From positions 6,778,565-6,842,564 of the forward strand of contig JAKZAN010000001.1 of the NCBI GenBank assembly GCA_023053545.1: a stretch of 64,000 nucleotides of DNA, in the 5' to 3' direction. The number at the start of each line of letters is the position of its first letter. The stretch's first letter is position 1. The position numbers and the translations under genes were made by a program. Below, piece by piece: positions 38,742 to 51,299 of the stretch. The notes below the pieces were generated by a model. That model saw nothing but the letters and a program-made list of their open reading frames with translations, was not told the DNA's origin and did no database searches. The DNA comes from Lepidurus packardi (taxonomy: Eukaryota; Arthropoda; Branchiopoda; Notostraca; Triopsidae).

Positions 38742-41700
38742 ATGGCAGCGGCAGACGAACAATTGCCTGGTGTCAACAAACCGGAGGAAACTGACGCTCT
38801 GTCACAGCCGGAAAAAAGCGATGCCGATGGAAAAGAAGCTCCCATTGATGAAGCCAAAACAGAGGAGGTTGACAAAACGCCAGCAATCGAAGAACGAGTT
38901 GATTCGTCTAAGGCCGCCGAAGCTGATCCTCTTCTAGGTAAAAAAATAAAGAAAGAATCAGCAGTTATGTTCTTGTTAAGTTCTTAAACCTAAGGCTGAG
39001 TTAATTGGATAGGGAAGCATAGGAATAGAATACATTAAGACCGTTTTTTAGGAAATGGACGAACTAGCCAGAACGGAGAGAATCCGACAAGTCCTACGCT
39101 TAGTACTGCAGGCAGCCCCAAACCTGTTAGCATTCCTGAAGCCCAGTTAGATGAAAACAAAGACTTGGACGAAGTAAATGGCGATAACACGACGGACAAA
39201 CCAGACTTGGATGCGAAGACTTCTTCATTTGAATCTGGATCTGAATCTACACGACCCATTGAAGCGAAAGCATTAATATCGCCAAAAAAATGCCGAGAAG
39301 AACCTAATACTGAACCACTTGTGAGCCCGACTGCACCAATCCAGTCCGAAGAACCACTTAATGAAGATCCAATTAAGGAAACCGAAGAATCAGCATGCAC
39401 AGTTGAATCCTCTGCTAATTCTACCCCCCATAAACCAAAGTCCGAGCCTGTTGAGCTAGACCCTGAAAAGCCTGAAAAATCCGTAGAATCTGTCTCAGAA
39501 GTCAAGCAAGAGCTCGTGACTGTGGTCAAACTGACTGTGGCTGCCAAAGAGAAAGAATCTGCTGCTGCTTCCAAATCGCGTCGTAAGGACACACTGGCTC
39601 CTGAGCCTCTTCCGGAAACTTTGGAGGACGCTAGTATCGACAATCAAGGACGCAGACGGTCGCTGCGTATTCGATCTTCATCCAGCAAGAAGTACACGGA
39701 AACCGAGCTGGGCGACGAAGAACCTGAGTGCATCCCTCTGGATTCCCCAACTCCTTCACCTGCCAAAGACCTAAAAGACCCCTTGTTGGTGGGCCGCAAA
39801 GCGTCTGTCATCGCGACGAAACCTAGTAAGCCATTTTTTCGTATCAGCGACTTGCCCTTACCCAAAAGCATTTCCATGACACCTGTGACCCTTAAGAAAG
39901 AACCGCAGCAGCAACCGATGCTCCTACCCCAGCCGCCAACAACCTCTTCGGCCCACGCAGGCTTCGTTATTATTGACACTACCTCCTTGCTAGCAGGACA
40001 AGGTCCCGTAGCCGTGTCCAGCATAACTTCGGCGGCTCCTTCCCCAATTGTCTTAAATCCACCTCCGACTCCCGTCCGCTTGGTGGGTAGTAACAAGGCT
40101 CCCAGTTCTAGGATTAAAACTCACCAAATCTCTTCGTCTGCCTCAACCTCGTGTTCCACGCCGTCAAGCAACAACTCATCCAACTCAACCGCAGATCTGT
40201 TCGCCAAACACGGTCTCACGGACGATTCGTACATCGTCGAAGCGCCGTCTTTCATCGTCCCTTATATTATCGAAAAATCCGGAGAAAAGAGCTTGAAGAA
40301 GTTCCTGGACACCGAGAAGGAAAACAAGGAAGAAGAAAGTAAAAAGAAAAAGTTGCAACAGTTTCCTAAGAAGTTGGAAAAGAGCGCGAAAAAGGACGGG
40401 GACGTCATTATGGTATCCGAGGGTGAAGAAGAGGAAGAAGAGGACGAAGAAGATGAAGACGAAGACCGGGAAGAAGATAGTAGCGAATCGGAGGCTAACC
40501 CAACTGCCAAAACTACTAGTAAACCCATTAGCAGATTTACGGGAGACGCAGAAAGTTATTTCGAGACGCCGTTGGGGAAATTTTTCGCGGATATCGGGCT
40601 GGGACTGGTACAAGAGTTTATGCAAGATGATATGCTACGTATCCAGAAGCGACGATTGGCCAAAGGGGGCCGAGCGGCCGCGGCGGCCATGGCGGCGGAT
40701 ACGGGAATGAGTGTCGCGGCACTGGAGAAAAATTTGCAAGTGAGCCGCGTCAAAAACCAAGCGTATCACCTGGATAAAGTCCACAAGTGTAATTTATGTT
40801 CATTTAAAACCGAGTCGGTACTGGTGTTGTCCCATCACCGGGAAGCGCCGCATATCCAAGGCAATCGCTACCTGTGCAATTTCTGTAGCATGGAAACACG
40901 CGAAGCGGCGCAGGCACTGGTGCATATGCTCCAACACCATGGCATCCGGGGGCGGGTTGAACCTCATATCTTCTTCCATCAGTGCATCTTCTGTCCGTTT
41001 GAAGACCATCTCAAGACCAAAGTCACACGTCACGTTTTCACGTGCCAGAAACGTTTCCGACCTGAAAGGAATATGGAGCCGCCGGCGGATTGGGAACCGC
41101 CAGCGAAGATTCCGCGCATGCCTAATCGCCCGCAGAAGGGATTCCATGGAATAGGCGGGGCCATGAATGCCTTAGGTCCTTCATCGCCTTTTGGGGCATC
41201 CGGTAATTATTGTTTTCTTGTCAAGTCCAGTTAGGATTTTTTTTCCAGTTAGGTATTTCAGTCGAGGTATGTTAATTTTATTACTATTATATTAATACCG
41301 GTATTGTATATTATTATTATTATTATTATTATCGTCATCATTATTATTGCTTTAAAATTAATTTTAAACTTATAATAGTTTTGGGGGAATAGTCATTTGA
41401 ATTTTTATTCTTAACCGGAAACGCCGACCAAACTCGCATTTTTTTAAACTAGGTTAGGTTAGGATTAATTATCATAGTCGTGTTCGTTTTGTACATTCGA
41501 CTTAAACATAGGCTTGCCAAACTTCCTTGTCTTATGCTTATAAGCGTTCGTTTTAATCTAAACTTTGAAAGTTGACGGAAGTCGACTTGGAAAATCTTGA
41601 GTCCAAAAACGAACGGGTTATAAGCATAAGTTTACAATTGCTCCAGCCGTGGGACGGTGCTGGTCGAAAATAAACAGTATGCGAATTGTTCGTTTTTCGA

Positions 41701-44700
41701 GTATGGATTTCAATAACAAATTATTGTTTTGTTCTGGAGGGCAGTTAGTTTCTTCAATTTTTTAATCAGTTTTTAGTATTATCCGGACAATTGAAAATGT
41801 GGCCGAGGAAGACGTTGACCGGTTAATTGTCTCCCATTGGTTGTTTGCAACTTACACTCGTGCTTCTTATTGCAAAATTCAGTACTTCGGTGCAAAAATC
41901 GTTGATTGCCAATGAAAATATATTAAAAGCCGCGTATTCTTGAAAAGCCCAGTCTCTCGCCATGCGCGTAATAAACTAAGGAAATGAATAAACAAAGGGG
42001 AGGGGCTAAGTTTAAGTCTGGGCACATGAGTACTCGTTATAGACTTGGCTGACTTGAGACCAACACTAAAAGTCGGCCTTTAAAGTCTTAGTCAACTAGC
42101 TAAGTAAAACGCTTAGAAGCCCGAAGTTTACAAATCTTGAACACTTGGAAGCGCAAGTCATGGGTAGATTTTTAAGTCGACTTGAACTTTCGTCAAAACA
42201 AACGCGGCTTTAGGTTAGGATTGATTATCGTATAACGCAGTAGTTCTTTGTCAGTCATGTTATTACAAAAAGGGGAAAAAATAATGGCATTTTTTAAATC
42301 CGAATTGAAATTTATATTTTATTGAAGTCGTATCTGGAGTCGTATCTGATGTCGTGCCTTTTAGAGGTATTTATTTTTTGTCGTTTTTCCGTCATGAATT
42401 GTTCTGACTTGGATGTTTGAAGAGTGGTATTGACGTGTGTTTTTGTCAGAGACGGTGTTGTGACTCAAAACAATTTTCGAACGTTTTTCTTTAATATCTC
42501 AACCTTTTCTCAGACGATTTACATAGTTTAATATTTTTTACGTTAAGTAGAAAAACAAAAGGGAAACTGGACTTCTTGAAAGACAGGACCATTAGACCTT
42601 CTTGTGGCTATTATATATTTGTTTTGAATTACTGTCTTTTATGGTAGCGTTTTTATTGCCTTTAACGTACTTGTATCTATACTTATGAGGGTTGTAATTT
42701 AGTTCCTTTTTCAGGTAAATTAACTCATTTACCGAGTATGGTTCATCCATTGTTGGGGAAGTCGCATCTAAGTAGCTTGGGACTACCTCCATTGATTTCT
42801 GCCAACGGAATGCCTTCGGCCAACAATAAGAACAACCGAAATAACAACTACAACAATGCCGCAGCAGCAGCTGCGTTAGCAGGGATCAAGTTGCCCAGTG
42901 AGAAAAGCAGCAAAAGTGGAGCTTACCGTAACTCCGCCCTTTACCTTCCAACCAATTATGCAGTGCAAGGAAATATTTATCAGGTAAATAAAAAAATTCT
43001 CATTGTCTTTTATTTGCAAGTTCCTCTTGAGCTGTCTGTTGATCTGTTTATTACTCTTGTCATTGTTTCAATAGTTAATGAACAGTACTGGAGGAGTGAT
43101 GCCCATGTTACCCAGCCTCCCTCTGCTCTCCAAGAAAGCTGCTAATAATGCCGTGTCCATCACCCCAACGACAGCTACGCTCGTACCCAGTTTGGCTCAT
43201 TCCAGCTCATTAAGTATTAGCGGCAGCTCGGGAGGCATCATGACCGCCACCGCCATGTCCTCTTCGTCTTCATCTTCCAAAAGTAGCTCGCGCTTGCCCC
43301 AACAGCCATCCATCTCCATCACGCCATTGCCTAGGCCGAGCGCTACCAATGCAGGCTCTTCGTCCAGTGCTGCATCAGCTAGTGCCAAAGCGAGCAGTAA
43401 TGCAGCTTCAGCCATGTCGGTCCGCGCTGTGAGTGGCTCGGACGCAAACGCGGCAGCCGCCTTGGGCATCAAAGCTGGCCAGCCAGCCCAACCTGGACAG
43501 AAAACCAATTTGGTGATCTGCGAAATTTGCGATGGATGCATCAAAGACTTGGAGCAGCTCCGGAATCACATGCACTGGATCCATAAAGTGAAAATCCACC
43601 CGAAAATGATCCATAACCGACCCCCATTGAATTGCCAAAAGTGCCAGTTCCGTTTCTTCACTGATCAAGGGCTGGAAAGGCATTTATTGGGGTCTCATGG
43701 CTTGGTCACCTCCTCCATGCAAGAATCAGCCAACAAGGGACAAGACGGAGGTCGCTGTCCCATTTGCGGCAAAGTTTACCAGTGGAAACTACTAAGCCAC
43801 GTGGCCAAGGATCATGGCCTTACTCTCAAACCTGCGCATCTCTCTTACAAGTGCACCGTAAGTTCTCACAACATAATTTATTCTAAAAACAGGTTTTTGG
43901 GAAAGAAATAGTAATTTATTCTATTAATTTATTCTTATTTAGGTGTGCACTGCGACGTTTAATATGTACAAGCTTTTTGAAAATCACGTTTATACGGCCC
44001 ATTCGGTGGTGGCCAAGAAGGTTTTGGACAAAAAGGGTGGGGCTGAGGGCAGCAGAGCTGAAAGCAACCAAACCAGCTCGGGCAAATCGTTGAAAATTAA
44101 CGATGAAATTACCATAATTCCCCAGCCAGCTCGAGGCTCGGCCAGCGCGAGCACCTCAGCATCTTCTTCTTCCACTGTGTCTGTCTCCGTTTCTGTTTCT
44201 GCTATTAACAAGGGGGACGAGTCAGATAAATCGTGCCAGGTAAACAAGAAATTTTGTGTTGGCTCCCGTATACTTTAGCGTATTGATGGGAAAGAGTCAT
44301 AGATGACACTTATGTTTGCATTGTTTTGCGCAACACGTTTTCTGGATTTTCCCGCTATCAAAAATTATACTCGAGTGTCAGTTTCGAACAAGGATTTTTT
44401 TTCAGCTAATGGAGTGAAAGAAAGTACAAGATTTAACCTAATCTAACCTAACCTGATCTAATGCATTTCCAATCCAACTACCAATTTTCAACTCGACTGA
44501 CACCCGTTTGTCATTCTTTTTCCGGAGAACGTTTTGCAACAATGTGACACGCGTAGTGTTATTTTTATCTCCGGGTTCTGAAACTGGAGAACCTGTTGGT
44601 TTTGCGAAAGCCTTGTGTAAGAAAGTAAGAAAAGAAGTATATAGCTACATGCAATTGCCGGCAAAGTCTGCACGCTTGTTTTGCATCTGAAAAGTAAATT

Positions 44701-45631
44701 TGTCACCACAGTTCGCTGTAGCAGCACAAATGTGCCAATCTTCCTCAAACTTTCGGAACAACATTTCTCGAAAACAGCTTGTCATATATAAAAGCAATCT
44801 AAAACAAAAGTTTTGTTTTGTTTTTAGCTAGTGCACTACCAAATGACATATGTTAGGTAACGTATTTCTCATAGTTGCAAAATTCATTTGCATATTGCTA
44901 ATTTATTACTCACTTGAAAATATTGTGCATTGGTTGTGCACTACCTGTTAGCAAGTTCAAAATTACTATGAAAGGATTTTGTCATTAAAGTTCCGAAATT
45001 CCCCATGCTAACCGCCTATACCGAGCTCAATTATACGGGAGCCTTAAGACTAACGTACAATTTCTGAATTGTTCACACTTACTGTAAGTAAGATTGGACA
45101 CTCGGTAGTAAATTACTAATTAATATATAATTGTTTTTATTACTGTACTTAAACATAATATTTTTCTAGGGTTGTGGTCAAAACTTGGAGCGACATAGGC
45201 GCGACCGAGATTATTGTAGCACCTGCGCCCGGAAGATGCGTGATCCTTTGCGTGAGCCCAGTCAAGAGAAGGATGAGGATCATGGCAGTTCACGTCGTCG
45301 AAGACGCGAGAGAAAAGGAGAGGCTGTGGATGTTATTGACTTATCCGGCGATGAAGATGGGGGAGCTGCGAACGTACCCGTTTCCATGCCGTTAGGCAAA
45401 TCTGAAATTACCATTACGAAAGTCAAAGCTACTTCTTCCTCATTAGCGGGAGGAAAGCATTCCGGTGTGCAACTTATTCGGTTGCCTGAGGGCACCAAAA
45501 GTAATGCAGCGGCTACTGTGCACGCTGGTGACGTGGAAATGACGGTAAGCGTGAGTAAAGTGAGTCAACGGAAGCGTCCAGCCAACGAAGAAGTGACCGG
45601 TGGGGCAGGCAAACGTCCGCGTCATGATTGA
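38742..45631 (+). CDS. MEP-1: MEP-1-like zinc-finger protein (Mi-2 partner)
   Basis: MEP-1 is a nuclear multi-zinc-finger protein that works with Mi-2 in SUMO-dependent repression and germline/soma control in flies and worms. Exons: 38742-38937, 39052-41202, 42715-42983, 43075-43857, 43943-44239 and 45170-45631. A long acidic, low-complexity N-terminus leads to fingers CNLCSFKTESVLVLSHH and CIFCPFEDHLKTKVTRH. A second finger cluster follows: ICEICDGCIKDLEQLRNHMH, LNCQKCQFRFFTDQGLERH and CPICGKVYQWKLLSH. This cluster is nearly invariant in arthropod MEP-1. The last exon has CGQNLERH...YCSTC and VIDLSGDED, a typical SUMO-interacting motif. Large introns at 41203-42714 and 44240-45169 contain repeats. 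The identity is strong; the extreme N-terminus rests on one good start context. Confidence 0.9.
41309..41350 (+). repeat. (TTA)n microsatellite
   Basis: Imperfect ATT/TTA trinucleotide repeat in the long intron of MEP-1. Confidence 0.8.
41471..42211. mobile_element. Foldback inverted-repeat element, copy 2 (intron of MEP-1)
   Basis: This is a rearranged relative of the element at 12729-13444. It shares GCTTATAAGCGTTCG, GTTGACGGAAGTCGACTT, AAGTTTACAATTGCTCCA and the right end CAAAACAAACGCGGCT. Most of the left arm is deleted, and about 290 bp of foreign sequence (about 41700-41990) interrupts the right arm. It is flanked by near-identical 22-bp sequences beginning TAGGTTAGGATT. Confidence 0.72.
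44432..44463 (-). repeat. Short TAACC-type tract
   Basis: A run of imperfect TAACC pentamers within the last MEP-1 intron. It resembles the GGTTA arrays at 41.45 kb and 57.2 kb. Confidence 0.6.
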
Positions 45632-46247
45632 TGTTTCTGAGGAAAAACTTCAGTCAGTTTGTTCGTCAATTTTAGTGATGGATTTCACGCCCGTAAGAGA
45701 TAAGAACAAGGCCGTATAGGGAGTGATCTACAAAATGAGAAAAGTAGTGGAAATGCATGTATGTCCAAGGAGTGAATGAAATTAATCTCGGTTGAATGTT
45801 ATCTATGCGCGATTTACATTGTTTTAAGAGTATTTCGGTTGAAGCGAGTGATGGGAATGCAAGTGCATAAGAAAGTGAGACGAGCGAAAATTTAGCTGGC
45901 TTGTTTAGCGAACTCACCAGCAGTGAATGTATTAAACATGTTATTTGGTAAAAAAAAAAAAAAAAAAAAAAAAAAACTGAAGTATTTTTTTACCCGTGTA
46001 TCACGGACAGATGTAGGGCTGTCAAGTTTGAATTCGGCGCGGTTTGCTTAGGAATCGAGAAGAGCGAACGACGATAACGAGTTTGTATCGATAGAGACGG
46101 ATCTGAGTCAGCTCTCCGAATTCAAATCTGCTCAACGGCAAACAGGTCAAAGCTGGAGTTGGGAAGCGGTTTTATCACTGCCGTTATCAAATATTTTAGG
46201 TAGTGATTTCATTGAGAAATAGTTGTGTTTGAAGGGCACAAGCGAGA
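45632..46247. other. Intergenic between MEP-1 and anillin
   Basis: MEP-1 3' flank and anillin promoter. A run of about 27 A residues lies at 45950-45977. Confidence 0.6.
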
Positions 46248-49200
46248 ATGGATCCGTTCACACAGGTAACTCCAACGAATTGTTTAAAATCAAAGTATTT
46301 TCATTTAGTACTTTCACCCGTTGGTTTTTTCCTTTGTGTTTGGACTTCCTGTGCCGATGGCAGGATTCTACGCTGTGAAGATTTTAGAGTTTACTTCACG
46401 AAATATGTTGTCAACTGTTAAGAAATCTTCGTGCTCTTGTCTTTCCTGTAGAAATTGCTGGAACGGACGAATAAGCGTCGAGAAGTTTTGAATGCCAAAC
46501 TTGGTGTAGATAAGCCATTTGCATCTGCTGCATGTTCAGCGACGGTTAGCAGTAGCAAAAGCCCATTGAAAACATCAGTTTCTCAACCTGGCGTTTCAGA
46601 AAAGCGAAAAAGTAAGAATTTCTACACTTCTCTTCCAGTAGTTGTAGCAACTATACTACTTAATAAAAGATAACTAACTTAATGTCTTATAGGTCTTGGA
46701 AAGACTTCGTCTTCTTCCTTGTCAAACAAGTCCTCAACCTCGCTCAGAGGAGAAAAAGAAAACGCTGAGGAGGCAGTCGTCTCCAAGAATCAACTTGAAC
46801 AAATTCAAACACCTAAGAAATCCCAAGCCTTCGAAGCCTCACCAAAAACTTCGGGTAAGTCGTTTATCTACCTAAAACTGGTCTCAAATCGTTTTACAAT
46901 TTACCTTACTTTTCTTTCAAGAATTAGATGTTCCTTCTGTGGCCGCTGTACCTCGCAGACAACGCTTTGCTGCTTTAGCCAACCGAATTCAACAGTGGGA
47001 CGATGAACCTGCACCCACTCCAGTTGAGGCCGTTTCGTCTCCACCGCCGAAACCATCCCGATTTCCAAACCCTGTAAAGGCTCCATCAAGTCCCACTAAA
47101 AACAGCGCTTCTCCTGCCAAATCCCAATACGCTCCACAACCCAATGCTTTTTTACCAAAATTCCCAACTTCTTCTCCTATGCCCTCGCCCCAGAAGCTAA
47201 AACCTACCTCATCTCCAACCAAGACTAACCTCAGTCCCACTAAAAAATCGTGGGCCCAAGTAAAAGATGCGGTAGACGTTCAAAACGAAGCAGAACTGGC
47301 ACATGTGGACTTCTCGTATCAGCGAAAAGGAGCGGCCGAGGAAGACAAATCGGAACAGGTAGACACAAAATCTCCCAAGGGTCCTGTACGCACGCCCACC
47401 AAATCCTTGGCATGGGACCGCTCTGTTTTAGCCTCATTGGTGAGTCTGTCCACCTGGACTCGTTCGAACGAAGTTCCAACGCTCTTCGCTATTCCAAACC
47501 TCAATTTTTTCTTCATTTGTTGTCCCAAGTCCCATCCCTTGTGGACAGTCAACTAAAGTCATGTGCTATTCGGTGCGGCGTGCATGTTTCCCTCGCTTGT
47601 GTATCGGGTTTCTTCACGTGCGGCTTTTCTTTCCGAAAAAAATAATAATTCGAATATTAAACAAAATGACCTTATTTTCTACCTAATTTCTCCTTAGGAG
47701 GCACAAGGATACACGCCCTCCTCTTCACGCTCCCGTCTCATTTACGAATTTGAGAAGGAACGACGTCAAAAAGAAGAACAAGAACCCAAGAAGCCTTTAC
47801 TGAGCCCCGTGCAATTAGCCCTGAGCGACGATTCGTCAGATGAAGAGGAGTGCGCGGGACAGGCAGAAGATACGGAGGAAGAAGGCGCGAATTCGTGGGC
47901 GTATGCACCACCACCTTCCCCTAAAACGTCTGTAGCTGCTCTAAACATGAAACCAGCCCTGCCGATGAAAAAATCGCCCTCAAAACCAACTTTGAACGCG
48001 GGAGCAGGCGCAGGTTCAGTGGCTCAGCGCGCAGCCTTGTTTGAAATGGCCACGCCCCAGATTCCATCCAAAGATCCTGCGGAGTTGACAATGTCTGAAC
48101 GTAAAGCACTCTTTGAGAAGAACAAGAGCGCGAAACCCTTGACAGTTAAAGCCGCTTTTGGAATGGCAGTTCCCACCAAAGTATTAGCCTTCATGTCACC
48201 CAAGAAAGGGGCTATCAAGCCGCCGGAAGTCTTGCGAACCCATAAATCGCCTTCACAGCCAGTTTCTATGGCTTCTTTGGCGGGACCGAGTGTGGTGGAA
48301 GCCCAACGACGTATCTGGGAGGGACAAATGACTTCCCAAGCCTCGGCAGCAGCTACAGCACAAAATGAGAGGAAAAAGGAATTGGAATCGTTGAAGAATC
48401 GATGGGGAAAGGGTCAAATGCCTGCTAGAGCCGAGTCTGAAGAAGATGAGGAGGAAAGGGCTCCAACTCCGCCAGTAGCGATGGTAATCTAATTTTCATT
48501 TTAAGATTTGGAGATCTAAAAGAACGATTTTTAATGAATTTCCGGGGTTTATTTTAGAAAATTGTGAATGTTAGAAATGGGAAACAACAGAATCCCGTGT
48601 CTGGACCGCCTCCTGCCCCGCCCATGCCTCAACAGGCAAAGAAAGTTACTGCTGCTGTTTCGCCTTCGAAAACAGCCAAGGAATACCCCGGATTGGCCGA
48701 TGTTAAGCCAATTCGTGTATCGCCGACGAAACCAGGACGAGTTTATCCATGCTTATCGGATATTGAAGTAAATACTACCGAAACTGGGCCGGATGACACT
48801 GAAATGGACGAGGAGTGCGAAGAAGAGACTTCTGCTACGTAAGTCTTCTTTATTAATTTAATAAAGAAGATTTTTAAAAAATTATTATTTTTTTTAAATT
48901 GCAGTGAGCAAAGCATGACAGACATGGATAGTAGTTTCACAGTAGACATTTTGGGTCAAGCTGGGCTCTCCAGTTACATCAAAACACCCAACAACAAGCG
49001 TCCCGCAGGGCAGGCCACGCCTCAATACAATTCCCGCTCTCCCAGCAAAACCAAACTACCCCAATCTGTTTTGGAAAACGACTCGGAAGAAGAAGAGAAC
49101 ATTAGCGATTTGTTGAACGAAGCGTTGGACGATGCGGGACCCACGCCCCCTAAGCAGACACGCCCCTCTTTACCCCAGTACGTCGTGGATGAAGACCAAG

Positions 49201-50997
49201 AAGAAATGCCGCTATTCCATTCGGTTTCGTTCTACCGTAAGCAGAAACCAGCAGATTTGCCTGTCACTCCAGTGCGTCAAATTGTCCGCAAACCCGAAAT
49301 GAGCATTGAAATTAATCAAGCAGATCCACATAGCTCTGAACGGGACTATGAGGTCAATTCGACGTCTTCATTTGTACCAGTTCATCACCAGATTCGCGCT
49401 TTACAAGATGAAGTAAGGTTCTTTCGTGTTTCTGTCATGTACGTAAATAAGGATTTTTAATTATATTTTCTGACCTTAGATAAATTCCCAACAAGTGGTG
49501 ATTTCCCAGGCCAGTCAAGCGTTGAATTTATGTCGAGCTACGCAAGAGTTTTCTGGCTCCACTGAACAAGTTGAAGGCGAACGTCTACTTCTCGTTGCGA
49601 GTAATTATTGAAGATTTTTGAACAAGAACAAAATCGACTGCAAATCAAGATTTCTTTTTAATTATTATTATTATTATTTATTTATTTTTTAAATAAACAA
49701 AACAAACTATTTTGTATTTTTAGCACAAAAGCGCCAAGCCGCAGTAAATGAGATCCAAAGACTTAAAACGGAAGCAGCCATGGGTATTAATACCGCGGAT
49801 CAGGCATTTAGCGCTAGTAGAGGCACCTTATCCCTCTCGGGCTTAGCATTACCCCTGAAACCCGAGTTTCTGAAGATGGTGTCACGTGGAGGAGACGGAT
49901 TTATCCACTACTTCCTCATATTGGTGCGCTGCGGTGCGCATGTGGTGCCTACGCAAATGCTGGACACGATTGAAAGCATCCAGGACGGTTGTCTTCAGTT
50001 TCCCAATTTGATTCAGTTGCGAGACTTGCGTACCGACTTCCATGTGGCCGTCGAAGTGTACGCGTTGCAAACCAAACAAGAAAGTTTGCCCCATGAAACC
50101 AAGTACCACATTCGCAAAGTATTGGCAGACTTTTTATTTATGTATTTTTTTATACGTGTGATAACTCCGTATTCTTGTTCCTGTAGGAAAGCAGCCGTAT
50201 GCGCTTGACGCCAAAGAAGCTTTTATGCAAGCAAGATTCCTCGCGTTTGTCCATGGTTGTCAGGGAAAGCCCAGGGGGCCCTTCTGCTGTTCGTACCAGC
50301 AGTTTCGGCTTGGTTGGTTACACCACTCTTAGCACGGAATCACTCCGTAGGAAACATTGGGCTCTGGAACGCGTTCCTTTAGCATCCCCGCTAACTGGCG
50401 CTTTACAACTCAAGATCCATTGCCATGCCGAGTCGCAATTAGAAGAACGTGGATTCTTAACCGTATTTGAAGATGTAAGCGGTTTTGGATCCTGGCACAG
50501 ACGTTGGGCGGTACTTCAGGGTGACGTTGTGAGCTTTTGGAAGTACCCCGATGATGAGAAGAAAAAAGTAATGGATAGAATCAATCTTTTTTTATTTTGG
50601 GCTAATTTTGAAACTGTATGAATCTCGAATTAGGACCCCTTGTGTCGTATCAACTTGAGAACGTGCGTAACTGCCCAAGTAGGGTTGGTTTCCAGAGACA
50701 TCTGCGCCCGTCCCAATACAGCTTTGTTGGTCACTGTTCGCCCGTCACAGAAATCAGATAAAGATTCCTTAGTGATGACGTGTTACTCGCATAGAACAGC
50801 CATAAGGTAATTTAATAATTTTCCCAGGGGAAATTTATACTATTTGACCCATTATCAATTCCTCTTCCATTAGGCATTTACTATCAGCAGATTCCAAGGA
50901 AGAGCGTCATTTATGGTCCAACCAATTGAACAAAGCGTTGGCTAATCTGCGAGCGTGGAATCCTGACGCTGAAGTACCGACAGCGGAGGGCGTCTGA
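46248..50997 (+). CDS. ANLN: Anillin, cytokinetic ring scaffold
   Basis: Anillin links actin, myosin, septins and RhoA at the cleavage furrow. Exon 1 (46248-46265) encodes only MDPFTQ; exon 2 starts at 46452 with KLLERTNKRREVLNAKL, the conserved N-terminal motif. Further exons: to 46612, 46693-46855, 46921-47439, 47699-48483, 48558-48840, 48905-49412, about 49481-49600, about 49723-50120, 50188 to about 50568, then two C-terminal exons ending at 50997. The middle is Pro/Ser-rich with SPTK-type repeats. A coiled segment (HHQIRALQDE, KRQAAVNEIQRLK) precedes the anillin homology region. The C-terminal PH domain has GFGSWHRRWAVLQGDVVSFW and ends EERHLWSNQLNKAL. The drosophilid orthologue is scraps. 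It is convergent with the nucleotidase gene. Confidence 0.94.
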
Positions 50998-51270
50998 AAA
51001 GTCTATTATGCAAGAATTCGAAACAAGGACCAAGTAGCTTTTTTTCAGTTTTTAACCAGGAAGGCAATATTTACGGGCGTTTGCATGCTATTTTAATCCA
51101 AATTCTTGCTATGTTAGTGTTCATTCTTTGTTAAAACCTTGGGTCATTCTTAAGCAAAAGTGTAACTCTTCTTTACCCTGTCTTCTTTGGTAGTGTTACG
51201 GCATAGAAGGTAGAGATTTGAAATATTGTATGTGTAAACTAGTTACAGTAGGCTTATTTTTCTTGCATGG

Positions 51271-51286
51271 GGGTGGGGGGGGGGGG
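51271..51286 (+). repeat. Poly-G tract
   Basis: A G-run with one T lies in the gap between the convergent anillin and nucleotidase genes. Confidence 0.8.
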
Positions 51287-51299
51287 AAGTTAATGCACT

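Noticed and set aside
39035..39643. Long minus-strand open frame over MEP-1 exon 2
   Set aside because: It is the antisense shadow of the low-complexity acidic/serine coding sequence of MEP-1.
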